Shown piece by piece: positions 34,369-41,898 of a stretch of DNA of 41,898 nt; the first letter of the stretch is position 1, and each line of letters begins with the position of its first letter. Below the pieces are notes generated by a model. That model was not told the DNA's origin, ran no database searches, and saw only the letters and a list, made by a program, of their open reading frames with translations. Both the position numbers and the translations under genes were made by a program. Origin of the DNA: Bradyrhizobium genomosp. I (2014) (GTDB taxonomy: Bacteria > Pseudomonadota > Alphaproteobacteria > Rhizobiales > Xanthobacteraceae); the NCBI RefSeq assembly GCF_000261685.1, contig NZ_AJQE01000168.1, positions 1 through 41,898 on the forward strand. The letters are read 5' to 3'.

Positions 34369-34862
34369 CAAAGCCGCCCGAACAGGACGACTCGACCAAC
34401 CGCATCGTCGGAGTCTCGCTCGACGAGGACTCGATCGGCCGTTCCGGGCCGGACATCGAGCATGAGCGGGCGATCGCGATCTACGATCTGATTGAGCAGA
34501 ATTTGTTCGCGCCCGAGGGTGCGGAGGGGAAGGGCCCGTTCACGCTGCATATCGGCATCACCGGCAACCGGCTGATGTTCGACATCCGCCGCGAGGACGG
34601 CACGCCTGTCGTCGCGCATCTGCTGTCGCTGACGCCGTTCCGGCGGATCGTGAAGGACTATTTCATGATCTGCGACAGCTACTACCAGGCGATCCGCACC
34701 GCGACCCCCGACAAGATCGAGGCCATCGACATGGGTCGCCGCGGCATCCATGACGAGGGATCGCGCACGCTTCAGGAGCGGCTGAAGGGCAAGGTGCGGG
34801 TCGACTTCGAGACCTCGCGCCGCCTGTTCACGCTCATCACCGTCCTGCACTGGAAGGGTTAG
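34365..34862 (+). CDS. UPF0262 family protein
   Basis: 165 residues with the family stretches [52 protein letters not shown] and [16 protein letters not shown]...[11 protein letters not shown]. The function is unknown. It always follows hisD in this alphaproteobacterial block and is translationally coupled to it here (ATGA). Confidence 0.93.
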   Translation: MTKPPEQDDSTNRIVGVSLDEDSIGRSGPDIEHERAIAIYDLIEQNLFAPEGAEGKGPFTLHIGITGNRLMFDIRREDGTPVVAHLLSLTPFRRIVKDYFMICDSYYQAIRTATPDKIEAIDMGRRGIHDEGSRTLQERLKGKVRVDFETSRRLFTLITVLHWKG

Positions 34863-34911
34863 GCGCATGATCCCGAAAAGTGGGCACCGGTTTTCGGATC
34901 GGATCATGCGC
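34863..34911. repeat. Dispersed palindrome (GCATGATCC-GAAAAG...TTTTCGG-ATCATGC type)
   Basis: The outer arms GCGCATGATC and GATCATGCGC are perfect, the inner CCGAAAA and TTTTCGG also pair, and the centre is GTGGGCACCGG. A second, degenerate unit (CCCGGAAAGGTGTGCAGCGGTTTTCCGACGAGGCCATGCC) follows to about 34976. This family is familiar from Rhizobiales intergenic regions (from memory); a related half occurs at 40441. Confidence 0.8.
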
Positions 34912-34994
34912 AAGACGACAGGCTTCACGGCCCGGAAAGGTGTGCAGCGGTTTTCCGACGAGGCCATGCCCCCTATCAGAAGGGCCTGACCGCG

Positions 34995-35462
34995 ATGGCG
35001 GGTCCGCCACGCGCACGCGATCCGCAATCGGTGCTGTTCGCCTGTGCGATGAACAGCGTGCGCTCACCGATGGCCGAGAGCCTGCTGCTGCACATGTTTC
35101 CGCAGGGCCTCTACGTGAAGTCGGCCGGCACCAGGAAGGGCGAGCTCGATCCGTTCGCAGTGTCCGTGATGGCCGAGCTCGGCCAGGACATCTCGGCCCA
35201 CAAGCCGCAGACCTTCGAGGAGCTTGAGGACTGGGAGGGGCTGAATTTCGACCTCATCATCACGCTCTCGCCCGAGGCGCATCACAAGGCGCTGGAGCTG
35301 ACGCGGACACTCGCGGCCGAGGTCGAATACTGGCCGATGCAGGATCCCACCACCATCGAAGGCAGCCGCGACCAGAAGCTCTCCGCCTATCGCGAGGTCT
35401 GCGATCAGCTCTTGATGCGCATCCGCCGGCGCTTCGCCAAGGCGGGCGCGGCATCGGGGTGA
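34995..35462 (+). CDS. Low-molecular-weight protein-tyrosine phosphatase/arsenate reductase-like protein
   Basis: A 155-residue LMW-PTPase-fold protein. The P-loop is C17-AMNSV-R23-S (CX5R), and the late acidic residue lies in PMQDPTTIEG. It belongs to the group placed between UPF0262 and maf in alphaproteobacteria and often annotated as ArsC-like; the native substrate is unknown. The ATG at 34995 is used. Confidence 0.9.
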   Translation: MAGPPRARDPQSVLFACAMNSVRSPMAESLLLHMFPQGLYVKSAGTRKGELDPFAVSVMAELGQDISAHKPQTFEELEDWEGLNFDLIITLSPEAHHKALELTRTLAAEVEYWPMQDPTTIEGSRDQKLSAYREVCDQLLMRIRRRFAKAGAASG

Positions 35463-35487
35463 TCTCGTGCCCCGGACGGCTCTTTAT

Positions 35488-35631
35488 CCCTCGCCCCGCT
35501 TGCGGGGAGAGAGGGTCGGTGTGAGGGGGAGTCTCGGCAACGACGGTGATAGCGAGAATCGCGGAGAGTCCCCCTCACCCGGAATTCAAGCACGCTTGAA
35601 TTCCGGCCTCTCCCCGCAAGCGGGGAGAGGC
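35488..35631. repeat. Composite of three nested or adjacent palindromes in the phosphatase-maf gap
   Basis: The outer units are CTCGCCCCGCTTGCGGGGAGAG (35490-35511) and CCTCTCCCCGCAAGCGGGGAGAGG (35607-35630). Between them GTGAGGGGGA (35521) pairs with TCCCCCTCAC (35569), and CCGGAATTCAAG-CACG-CTTGAATTCCGG (35579-35606) is a perfect 12-bp hairpin. No gene is present in the 323-base gap. Confidence 0.8.
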
Positions 35632-35785
35632 GAAGACCTCCCGTAACACCGACGTCACAGAGCGCAGGCACAGGCATGTCGGAAAGCTCGAATCATCAGA
35701 CCTCCGGTTCCCGGTTGTGAAATCAGCCCCCTTCCGATAGGTTCCGCGCGCAATTCACCCCCTGCTTCATCCCGCAAATCACCTG

Positions 35786-36415
35786 ATGCTCGGCCGCCCC
35801 AAATTCGTACTTGCCTCCGGTTCGCCGCGCCGCCTGTCGCTGCTCAACCAGGCCGGCATCGAGCCGGATGCGCTCCGGCCGGCCGATGTCGACGAGACGC
35901 CGAAGCGGGGTGAGCTGCCGCGCGCCTGCGCCAATCGCCTCGCCCGTGCCAAAGCCGATGCGGCGCTGAAATCGGTGCAGCTCGACGACGAGCTGCGCGG
36001 CGCCTTCATCCTCTCCGCCGACACCGTGGTGGCGGTCGGTCGCCGCATCCTGCCCAAGGCCAATCTGGTCGACGAAGCCGCGCAATGCCTGCGGCTGCTG
36101 TCGGGCCGCAACCATCGCGTCTACACCGCGATCTGCCTCGTCACGCCGCGCGAAGCCTTCCGTCAGCGCCTGGTCGAGACCCGGGTGCGCTTCAAGCGCC
36201 TCTCGGAGGACGACATCCAGGCCTATATCGGCTCCGGCGAATGGCGCGGCAAAGCCGGCGGCTATGCCGTGCAAGGCATCGCCGGCTCCTTCGTGGTCAA
36301 GATGGTCGGGTCCTACACCAACGTCGTCGGCCTGCCGCTCTATGAGACCACGACCCTGCTCGGCGGCGAGGGCTTTCCGATCCGCTTCGGCTGGCTCAAC
36401 ACCACCGCGGTGTGA
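35786..36415 (+). CDS. maf: Maf family nucleotide pyrophosphatase
   Basis: A 209-residue Maf/Ham1-fold protein: [19 protein letters not shown] at the start, [45 protein letters not shown] and [13 protein letters not shown]. Maf proteins hydrolyse modified or canonical nucleoside triphosphates and affect septation. It lies before yacG as in related genomes. ATG at 35786. Confidence 0.95.
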   Translation: MLGRPKFVLASGSPRRLSLLNQAGIEPDALRPADVDETPKRGELPRACANRLARAKADAALKSVQLDDELRGAFILSADTVVAVGRRILPKANLVDEAAQCLRLLSGRNHRVYTAICLVTPREAFRQRLVETRVRFKRLSEDDIQAYIGSGEWRGKAGGYAVQGIAGSFVVKMVGSYTNVVGLPLYETTTLLGGEGFPIRFGWLNTTAV

Positions 36416-36569
36416 GCGCGACGGCTGGCTGACAAGAATCTCGAAAATGACCCCATGCACAGTAGAATGGCCCGGCCGGGACCGGGCCGCGGCCCCTGTA
36501 CCGTTGCTCCGGGAACCCGTTTGGCGACAGGCGCTTGAACTTCCTCACCCCACTTGAGCTGCGCACCTC

Positions 36570-36752
36570 ATGGACGACCAGGTCAAAAAGCCCGCCGGCC
36601 CGCTCAAAACCTGCCCGATCTGCGGCAAGCCGCAATCGGAAGCCACCCGTCCGTTCTGCTCTTCGCGCTGCCGCGACGTCGATCTGAACCGCTGGCTGAA
36701 AGGCTCCTACGTCATCCCCGGTCGCGACGACGAAGTGGATGACGTCGAATAG
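36570..36752 (+). CDS. yacG: DNA gyrase inhibitor YacG, zinc-binding
   Basis: A 60-residue YacG with the four zinc cysteines in CPICGKP and PFCSSRCRDVDLNRWL, followed by SYVIPG and an acidic end (DDEVDDVE). YacG binds the GyrB C-terminal region and inhibits gyrase. It follows maf and precedes tRNA-Phe, as is common in alphaproteobacteria. Confidence 0.95.
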   Translation: MDDQVKKPAGPLKTCPICGKPQSEATRPFCSSRCRDVDLNRWLKGSYVIPGRDDEVDDVE

Positions 36753-36869
36753 GCAAGTAATTCCAATTGGATGGTTGGATGCAGGCTTCATCCCGCGGCA
36801 GCCTTGGCAGGGCCGGTCCGCCTTGTGCACAGCCGGGCCCTGCCCGGCGAGCCTCCTGGCGAAGCCGGG

Positions 36870-36898
36870 TGGACAGGCAGCCCGGAGCCCACTATAAA
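36870..36898 (+). promoter_or_regulatory. Sigma-70-like promoter of tRNA-Phe
   Basis: TGGACA (36870-36875) and TATAAA (36893-36898) are separated by 17 bases and lie about 40 bases before the tRNA-Phe 5' end. They match -35/-10 consensus at 5/6 and 5/6 with ideal spacing. Start-site use is inferred. Confidence 0.65.
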
Positions 36899-36937
36899 CC
36901 GCCCGCTCGATGGGCTTTGGCCCCTCTCTTGGAGCAC

Positions 36938-37013
36938 GCCCAGGTAGCTCAGTTGGTAGAGCATGCGACTGAAAATCGCAGTGTCGGTGGTTCGATTCCG
37001 CCCCTGGGCACCA
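36938..37013 (+). tRNA. tRNA-Phe (GAA anticodon)
   Basis: A complete 76-base cloverleaf with encoded CCA: acceptor GCCCAGG/CCTGGGC, D arm GCTC...GAGC with GTTGGTA, anticodon stem and loop GCGACTGAAAATCGC with anticodon GAA, and T loop TTCGATT. Confidence 0.97.
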
Positions 37014-37156
37014 TCTCGCCTCAGCACCCAGGTTTGACTTGAGCCGACTGCCGCTTGCCCCGAGCGGAGATGGCCGCCGCGTGCGGCGAAGCGAGCGACG
37101 GCACGCCCGAGAGGACTCCGCGGGCCGCGGGGGTCTGCGAACGATCCGACGTTGCC

Positions 37157-37576
37157 TCAATGATGGGCCGACACGCCCTTGACGCACTGGGTCAGCAGAT
37201 CGGCGGTGGCGGATCGACCGACATCGCCCAGGCTGATCATGCCGACCATCCGCTTGCTCCTGTTGATGACGGGCAGCCTGCGGATCTTCAGCATCTCCAT
37301 GTGATGCACGGCTTTCGCCAGATCGTCATCTTCCCGGCAGCAATGGATGCCTTCGGTCATCACGTCCCGCGCTGTCATGCCCGTCGCGTTGAAGTCCTTG
37401 CGCGCGAGGCCTTTGCAGACGATGTCGCGATCAGTCACCATCCCGATCAAATGGTCGTCTTCGCCGATCGGAATGCAGCCGATGTCGCGCCCTTGCATCA
37501 ACTTCGCGAGTTCGGTGATCGGGGTGTTGGGGCTGACCCAATCGACGCCCTTGTGCATCACGTCCTTGACCTTCAT
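37157..37576 (-). CDS. CBS-domain protein
   Basis: 139 residues made of two CBS motifs: MKVKDVMHKGVDWVSPNTPITELAKLMQ...IPIGEDDHLIGMVTDRDI and ARDVMTEGIHCCREDDDLAKAVHHMEMLKIRRLPVIN...MVGMISLGDV. Such stand-alone CBS pairs bind adenine nucleotides and act as energy or stress sensors. The partner is unknown. A GGAG site precedes the ATG at 37576. Confidence 0.92.
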   Translation of the reverse strand: MKVKDVMHKGVDWVSPNTPITELAKLMQGRDIGCIPIGEDDHLIGMVTDRDIVCKGLARKDFNATGMTARDVMTEGIHCCREDDDLAKAVHHMEMLKIRRLPVINRSKRMVGMISLGDVGRSATADLLTQCVKGVSAHH

Positions 37577-37686
37577 GGAGGATCTCCGTTGCGAACGCAG
37601 CCCCCGTGGCGTGACTATACAACGAACCGGGCGCGATCGCACGCGCGCCGGAGGCGTGCCCGGGAACATCTCGCCTTCATGCCGCG

Positions 37687-38157
37687 TCAGTCGTGCACAC
37701 TGAAGCGTCCATGCGGTGCACTGGCCGTCAGGCGCGCGAACTGCGCATGGGTGAGCTGAAGCAGCGTCTCGTGATCGCCGGCTTCGATATAGACCTGAGG
37801 CTGGGCGCGGATGCTGTCGTCGACGACGAGATCGAGCCCGTAGCACCGGCCGACCGCCGGAACGGCTCCGTGCGCGCAGTCCGCGAACAGCCGGTTGATT
37901 TCGGTCTCGTTGGCCATCACGAGATCCTCGCCGAGCCTCTCCTTCAAGTCCGGCAGGTTGAGATGGTGCGATGCCGGCACGACCGCGAGCATATAGCCGC
38001 CGTCATGCCGCAGCACGACGGCCTTGGCGAGGTGATCGCCCGAGACGTGGCAGGCCTGCGCCGTCCGCGCGGACGACATGGTGAGAGCGTGCGGGATCTC
38101 GGCGTACTCGATATTCTCCGCAGCCAGATATCGGTGCAATGTGGGGGCAATGGTCAT
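37687..38157 (-). CDS. YbaK/aminoacyl-tRNA deacylase domain protein
   Basis: A 156-residue protein of the YbaK/ProX editing-domain family: YAEIPHALTMSSARTAQACHVSGDHLAKAVVLRHDGGYMLAVVPASHHLNLPDLKERLG, then VPAVGRCYGLDLVVDDS. Such proteins hydrolyse mischarged aminoacyl-tRNAs. The ATG at 38157 matches the family start; the in-frame extension to 38394 crosses a dispersed repeat and is rejected. Confidence 0.9.
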   Translation of the reverse strand: MTIAPTLHRYLAAENIEYAEIPHALTMSSARTAQACHVSGDHLAKAVVLRHDGGYMLAVVPASHHLNLPDLKERLGEDLVMANETEINRLFADCAHGAVPAVGRCYGLDLVVDDSIRAQPQVYIEAGDHETLLQLTHAQFARLTASAPHGRFSVHD

Positions 38158-38825
38158 GGCGTAGCCTTTCGGATGGGTGTGCGAGCCATCCACCGTGAGG
38201 CTGCCCCCGCCGCACGATGGGCGGCCGCGTGATTGCCGGGCTGCAGCATAGGCCTTGCCCCCGGATGCCGCAATCAGAGCGTTTTCCAGCGAAGTGGAGC
38301 ACCGGTTCGCGTGAAGAAAACGCGTCAAGACAAGGATCGGGAGCCCGGTTCCTGGCGCCTCTGCACTGGCGCTACGGCAGCGCCATCCATGCACGTCGGC
38401 CGCTGCGCGGACTTTTCGCGCAGGGGTGCGATGACGATCGACAAGGTCAATCCCCCCTTTTGGAAAGCGTTCGACGGTTGCTGCGGCGATGGCTGGGCGG
38501 CAGTTCGTCGGTGGCTGAATTATGTATATATCTCAATTATATAGGAGATCGCAATTTGATCCCGGCCGGCGCGCAATTTCCACGACGTCGGACATCCCCG
38601 AGATGCAGCTGCCGCCGGGCCACTACCCTCGTTCGCTATACGAGCCCGGCTGCGGCTGATATGATCCTGCGACGGCAAACGGCAGCTCGCCACCATACTT
38701 GTTTGCGATGCCGGCCTTCTGATCGGATCTCGATCCCGCTCGCGCCTTCTCGCATTGCCTCGACAAGAACGCTGAACAAATTCGTCAACCGCTGCCGTGT
38801 CCCTGCTCACATTGGGAGATGTGCC
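38158..38825. other. 668-base stretch without a supported gene
   Basis: It holds the start regions of the divergent YbaK and DUF1326 genes and a dispersed repeat (AGAGCGTTTTCCAGCGAAGTGGAGC...GTGAAGAAAACGCGTCAAGACAA, 38276-38331) with GCGTTTTC/GAAAACGC arms. An unusual AT-only run lies at 38519-38545 (TTATGTATATATCTCAATTATATAGG). The long plus-strand frame entering DUF1326 from 38217 is not coding-like upstream of 38826. Confidence 0.6.
38276..38331. repeat. Dispersed repeat (GCGTTTTC...GAAAACGC type)
   Basis: AGAGCGTTTTCCAGCGAAGTGGA, then CACCGGTTCGCGTGAAGAAAACGCGTC. The arms GCGTTTTC and GAAAACGC are inverted and the middle contains ACCGGT. I recall this unit as very common between Bradyrhizobium genes. 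Confidence 0.7.
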
Positions 38826-39458
38826 ATGGCTGCATCGGATTGGCGTCTCGAAGGCGAATGGATGAAGAATTGCAATTGCGCGTTTGGCTGCCCCTGCGAT
38901 TTCAACGCGCTGCCGACCCGCGGCTATTGCAAAGGCATGGTCGGCATGCGGATCACGAGAGGGCATTTTGAAGGCGTCAAGCTCGACGGCCTCTGTTTTG
39001 CGGTCGTGGTGGATTTCCCCGGCGCGCTGCATCAAGGCAACGGCAAGATGCAGCCCATCGTCGACCAGCGCGCCACGCCGGAGCAGCGACAGGCGCTGTT
39101 CAACATTCTGTCGGGCAAGCATTCGGCCGAGGGCACGCTGTTCCATATCTTCAGCCTGATCGTGACGACCATTCACGATCCGGTTTTCGCGCCGTTCGAA
39201 TTTTCCTTCGACAAGGACGGCCGTGTCGCAAAACTCGTCGCCGGCGATGTGCTCGAGACCGAGGTGGAGCCGATCAAGAATCCCGTGACCGGTGCCCCAC
39301 ATCGAATTCAAGTGGTCATGCCCGAGGGCTTCGAGCACAGGGCTGCCGAGGTCGCGTCCGCCAACATCCGTTCGACCGGTGCCATCCCATTCGAGACCCA
39401 GGGCACGCACAGCTCGCTCGCCAATGTCGTGCAGACTCCCGAGGGCGTTGCGGCGTGA
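38826..39458 (+). CDS. DUF1326 domain-containing protein
   Basis: A 210-residue protein that opens WRLEGEWMKNCNCAFGCPCDFNALPTRGYCKGMVGMRI. The cysteine-rich CNC..GCPC cluster near residues 16-25 is the DUF1326 hallmark and suggests metal binding. FAPFEFSFDKDGRVAKLVAGDVLETEVEPI follows. GGGA lies before the ATG at 38826. It is followed by a DUF2182 membrane gene, its usual neighbour. Function unknown. Confidence 0.92.
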   Translation: MAASDWRLEGEWMKNCNCAFGCPCDFNALPTRGYCKGMVGMRITRGHFEGVKLDGLCFAVVVDFPGALHQGNGKMQPIVDQRATPEQRQALFNILSGKHSAEGTLFHIFSLIVTTIHDPVFAPFEFSFDKDGRVAKLVAGDVLETEVEPIKNPVTGAPHRIQVVMPEGFEHRAAEVASANIRSTGAIPFETQGTHSSLANVVQTPEGVAA

Positions 39459-39582
39459 TGCGGCGCTGCCGCCGGGACCGCACCTTCGGTGTCGGCTCGT
39501 GATCCTCCGGCGGGCGCGATGCGCGCGTCGCGAAGGATGAAGGTCCGGCTCCCGGATTCGTCACGGCGCTTGCGGATGACCT

Positions 39583-40362
39583 ATGTACGGGCGTGCGATA
39601 CTGGAACACCTGCTCTACCGCGATCGCTTGATCGTCGCGATCGGGACCGCCGTCGTCGCGGCGCTCGCCTGGGCCTATCTCGCGGGCGGCGCCGGCATGG
39701 ACACCGACATGATGGCCGAGATGCCGGACATGGCCCCGATGCCGTGGACGCTGCGCTCCGCCGCGCTGCTGTTCGCGATGTGGTGGGTGATGATGATCGC
39801 GATGATGGTGCCGAGCGCGGCGCCCACCGTCCTCCTGTATACGACGATCAGGCGCAAGCATGAGGATGCATCCCGTGCGGCAATCGATGCCTGGATTTTT
39901 CTCGCCGGGTACCTCGTGACATGGGCCGGCTTCAGTCTCGCTGCAGTCCTGGCCCAATGGGCGCTCGAACGCCTCGGCCTCTTGTCGATGGCGATGGCAA
40001 GCACCAGCGCGGTTCTGGGCGGCGTCATCTTGCTTGCCGCGGGGCTCTACCAGTTCACGCCGCTCAAGCACGCCTGCCTGCGTTACTGCGAGAGCCCGCT
40101 GTTGTTTCTCAGCCGGCATTGGCGGCCCGGCACGCGCGGGGCATTCCGCATGGGGCTGCGCCACGGCAGCTACTGCGTCGGCTGCTGCTGGTTTCTGATG
40201 GTCGTGCTGTTTGTCGGCGGCGTGATGAACCTGGTCTGGATCGTCGGCCTCATGCTCTATGTCGCCGCCGAGAAGCTGCTGCCGTTCGGCCGAAGATTGA
40301 GCTATGCAGCAGGCGGGATCCTCATCCTGTCCGGCGCGATCGTTCTTGCGCGCGCGGTGTGA
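39583..40362 (+). CDS. DUF2182 predicted metal-binding membrane protein
   Basis: 259 residues with about six membrane segments. The Met-rich loop (GGAGMDTDMMAEMPDMAPMPW, near residues 36-55) and WWVMMIAMMVPSAAP are typical of DUF2182, as are FTPLKHACLRYCESPLLF and GLRHGSYCVGCCWFLMV. The many Met, Cys and His residues suggest copper or another soft metal. It lies 124 bases after DUF1326 and the two probably act together. Confidence 0.92.
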   Translation: MYGRAILEHLLYRDRLIVAIGTAVVAALAWAYLAGGAGMDTDMMAEMPDMAPMPWTLRSAALLFAMWWVMMIAMMVPSAAPTVLLYTTIRRKHEDASRAAIDAWIFLAGYLVTWAGFSLAAVLAQWALERLGLLSMAMASTSAVLGGVILLAAGLYQFTPLKHACLRYCESPLLFLSRHWRPGTRGAFRMGLRHGSYCVGCCWFLMVVLFVGGVMNLVWIVGLMLYVAAEKLLPFGRRLSYAAGGILILSGAIVLARAV

Positions 40363-40440
40363 GGCTCGAAACCGCCAGCGCTGCCGAAGCGCGATGAAAC
40401 TGGGATGAATCGCCATCGCGCTTTGGATGCTTGTTTGAGG

Positions 40441-40485
40441 ACATCCCTTCGGAAAACCGCTGCGCACTTTCTCCGGATCGTGCGT
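40441..40485. repeat. Half of a dispersed palindrome
   Basis: TTCGGAAAACCGCTGCGCACTTTCTCCGGATCGTGC is related in reverse to the repeat at 34863-34976 (GATCCGGAAA-GTGCGCAGCGGTTTTC). It lies between the convergent DUF2182 and cyclopropane synthase genes. Confidence 0.55.
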
Positions 40486-40532
40486 TGATATACTGCACGC
40501 TGCTGGCGGGGGCCGCGGTCCCCTGAACCGCG

Positions 40533-41750
40533 TCAGCTCCGGCGTGCAAAAACCAGTTGCCGGACGTCGATCTTTCCGGCCCTGAATCCTGCCTCGCAGT
40601 AGCACAAATAGTATTCCCACAGCCGGCGGAAGGGCTCGTCGAACCCGAGCGAGGTCAGGTCGCTCCATGCCCGGCCGAAGTTCTCTCGCCAGAGCGCGAT
40701 CGTCCTTGCGTAGTCCTGCCCGAACACGCGCTCGCGAATGACAGGCACCTCGAAGCGTTCGCCGAGCGAGCGCAGGATGTTCGTCGAGGGGAGCATCCCT
40801 CCCGGAAAGATGTATCTCTGGATGAAGTCCACACGCTGCCGATAGCTGTCAAAGAGCTCGTCGCGGACCGTGATGGCCTGGATGCCTGCCAGACCGCCGG
40901 GCTTGAGCCGCCGGTTCAACTGATCGAAGTAGGCTGGCCAGAATTGCTCGCCGACGGCCTCGATCATCTCGATGGAGGCGATGCGATCGAAATGACCTTC
41001 CTGGTCGCGATAATCCTGCAACCGGACCTCGACCTTCTCGGCGAGCCCGGCTTCGTGGATTCGTCGACGGGCAAATTCGTGCTGTTCCTTGCTGATGGTG
41101 AGTGCCACCACGCTGGCGCCGTAAGTCTTCGCGGCGAACTCGGCGAAGCCGCCCCAACCGCATCCGATCTCGAGCACGCTCTGACCGGGCCGCAATTCGA
41201 TGACTTTCGCCAGTTGTTCGTATTTGTGCTGTTGGGCGGAGGGCAGGTCGGCTGTCTCGGCCGGAAACAGAGCCGACGAGTAGGTCATGCTTGAATCGAG
41301 CCACGCAGCGAAGAACTCGTTTCCGAGATCGTAATGCGAATGGATGTTGTGCCTCGACCCCTGTCTCGTGTTCCGGCGCAATCGATGAAGCACCCGCCGG
41401 CAGAATCGGACCAGCATGTTCCCGGCAAAGGCATTGTCGACCAGCTCTTCGTTGAGACAGAACACGTAGAGAAGCTGGGTGAGATCGGGTGTGGTCCAAT
41501 CGCCTCGAATGTAAGCCTCGGCCATGCCGATGTCGCCACCCATGACAAGGCTGCGCGCGAACCGGTAATTGTTGAGTTCTATCGTGGCCGACGGACCCGG
41601 AAGCCGGCCGCGCAACGCGACGGTTCTCTGGTCGGGAAGGCGTACGTGAACCGTGCCGTAACTGAGCTGCGATGCAAGGCGCAGAGCCAGTCGGGCAAGG
41701 AATGGGACACCATCGAATTGAACGGCTTGATGCGTGGCTGCGAGGTCCAT
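40533..41750 (-). CDS. cfa: Cyclopropane-fatty-acyl-phospholipid synthase
   Basis: A 405-residue SAM-dependent methyltransferase that adds a methylene bridge to unsaturated phospholipid acyl chains. The N-terminal domain (residues 1-125) includes FARSLVMGGDIGMAEAYIRGDWTTPDL. The core has HYDLGNEFFAAWLDSSMTYSSALF, the SAM loop E194-IGCGWGG, IEMIEAVGEQFWPAYF and FIQRYIFPGGMLPS. It is the alphaproteobacterial CFA-like type that sits after DUF1365, as here, with only three bases between the genes. It could instead be a related lipid methyltransferase such as UfaM. Confidence 0.92.
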   Translation of the reverse strand: MDLAATHQAVQFDGVPFLARLALRLASQLSYGTVHVRLPDQRTVALRGRLPGPSATIELNNYRFARSLVMGGDIGMAEAYIRGDWTTPDLTQLLYVFCLNEELVDNAFAGNMLVRFCRRVLHRLRRNTRQGSRHNIHSHYDLGNEFFAAWLDSSMTYSSALFPAETADLPSAQQHKYEQLAKVIELRPGQSVLEIGCGWGGFAEFAAKTYGASVVALTISKEQHEFARRRIHEAGLAEKVEVRLQDYRDQEGHFDRIASIEMIEAVGEQFWPAYFDQLNRRLKPGGLAGIQAITVRDELFDSYRQRVDFIQRYIFPGGMLPSTNILRSLGERFEVPVIRERVFGQDYARTIALWRENFGRAWSDLTSLGFDEPFRRLWEYYLCYCEAGFRAGKIDVRQLVFARRS

Positions 41751-41753
41751 GGT

Positions 41754-41898
41754 TCAAATCTCGCGTTGTTTCAAACGGGGCACGTACGGAGCACCTTTCA
41801 GCCAAAGCCGCATCGCTTCCCAGTGGATGGCTGCGATCACCTTGAACGTCAGGAAGGGCAGACCGAACAGCGCCGCCAATAGCGAGTGGCTGGGCAGA
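41754..41898 (-). CDS. DUF1365 family protein (C-terminal end only)
   Basis: The last 47 codons of a gene entering from the right edge: LPSHSLLAALFGLPFLTFKVIAAIHWEAMRLWLKGAPYVPR. The VIAAIHWEALRLWLKG-type end is characteristic of DUF1365, whose genes usually lie directly before a CFA-like synthase and after a flavin amine oxidase. The stop is three bases before the synthase start, so they share an operon. Confidence 0.85.
   Translation of the reverse strand, partial: LPSHSLLAALFGLPFLTFKVIAAIHWEAMRLWLKGAPYVPRLKQREI

Noticed and set aside
35488..35631. CRISPR array
   Set aside because: The repeats are inverted, of different types and without regular spacers; no cas genes are present in the window.
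38217..38825. N-terminal extension of DUF1326 by about 200 codons
   Set aside because: The extension crosses a dispersed repeat and an AT-rich promoter-like run; family homology starts at 38826 with its own ribosome-binding site.

Overview
The window looks like chromosomal DNA of a Bradyrhizobium-type alphaproteobacterium (Bradyrhizobium/Rhodopseudomonas relatives). Reasons: uniformly GC-rich codon use; the alphaproteobacterial gene order DUF2948-hisD-UPF0262-low-Mr phosphatase-maf-yacG; several dispersed palindromes that I recall from Bradyrhizobium genomes; and rhizobial family members such as DUF6496 and the phosphonate-associated hexapeptide transferase. The taxon is inferred from reading alone.

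Region 1 (1-13137) is a near-complete phosphonate (C-P lyase) system in four transcription blocks. A PhnM-like hydrolase (cut by the left edge) and a hexapeptide acetyltransferase run leftwards. phnC-phnD-phnE-phnE (ABC importer) run rightwards. The repressor gene phnF runs leftwards and is convergent with phnE. phnG-H-I-J-K-L-M-N run rightwards with stop/start overlaps or small gaps and end in a PPOX-type flavoprotein gene. PhnC/D/E import phosphonate; PhnI with G, H and L makes the ribose triphosphate phosphonate; PhnM removes pyrophosphate; PhnJ breaks the C-P bond; PhnN makes PRPP. No phnP or PhnPP is present. The phnF-phnG gap holds a good Pho box and a perfect 12-bp-arm palindrome placed over the promoter. 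A second good Pho box faces the acetyltransferase.

Region 2 (13193-24900) is metabolic: an SDR reductase, a lysine-rich DUF6496 protein, an alpha/beta hydrolase and O-acetylhomoserine sulfhydrylase, then an IclR regulator divergent from a likely catabolic operon (Bug/TctC binding protein, flavin-reductase-like protein, FAH hydrolase, HpaH-like hydratase, RidA-like deaminase, LigI-like hydrolase). An LLM monooxygenase and a Tat-exported intradiol-fold protein with a ferric-reductase-like membrane partner follow.

Region 3 (24933-27547) is the odd part: a dispersed repeat, a cyclic-nucleotide-binding protein, a small gene, a long non-coding repeat element closed by a perfect 19-bp hairpin, then an AT-richer segment bounded by a decayed 3'-half tRNA copy and an intact tRNA-Thr. 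The segment holds a 5'-truncated reading frame that looks like the tail of a NACHT/STAND-type NTPase. I read it as the scar of a mobile island, possibly a defence island.

Region 4 (27548-32393) has a small basic protein, a cNMP-binding/thioredoxin-reductase-like fusion lacking the CxxC motif, an EthD protein, a small membrane protein, a haloperoxidase-like hydrolase and an NAD(P)-binding protein. Region 5 (32476-37013) is the conserved hisD-maf-yacG block and tRNA-Phe. Region 6 (37157-41898) has a CBS-domain protein, a YbaK-type deacylase, a DUF1326/DUF2182 pair, a cyclopropane fatty acid synthase and the end of a DUF1365 gene.
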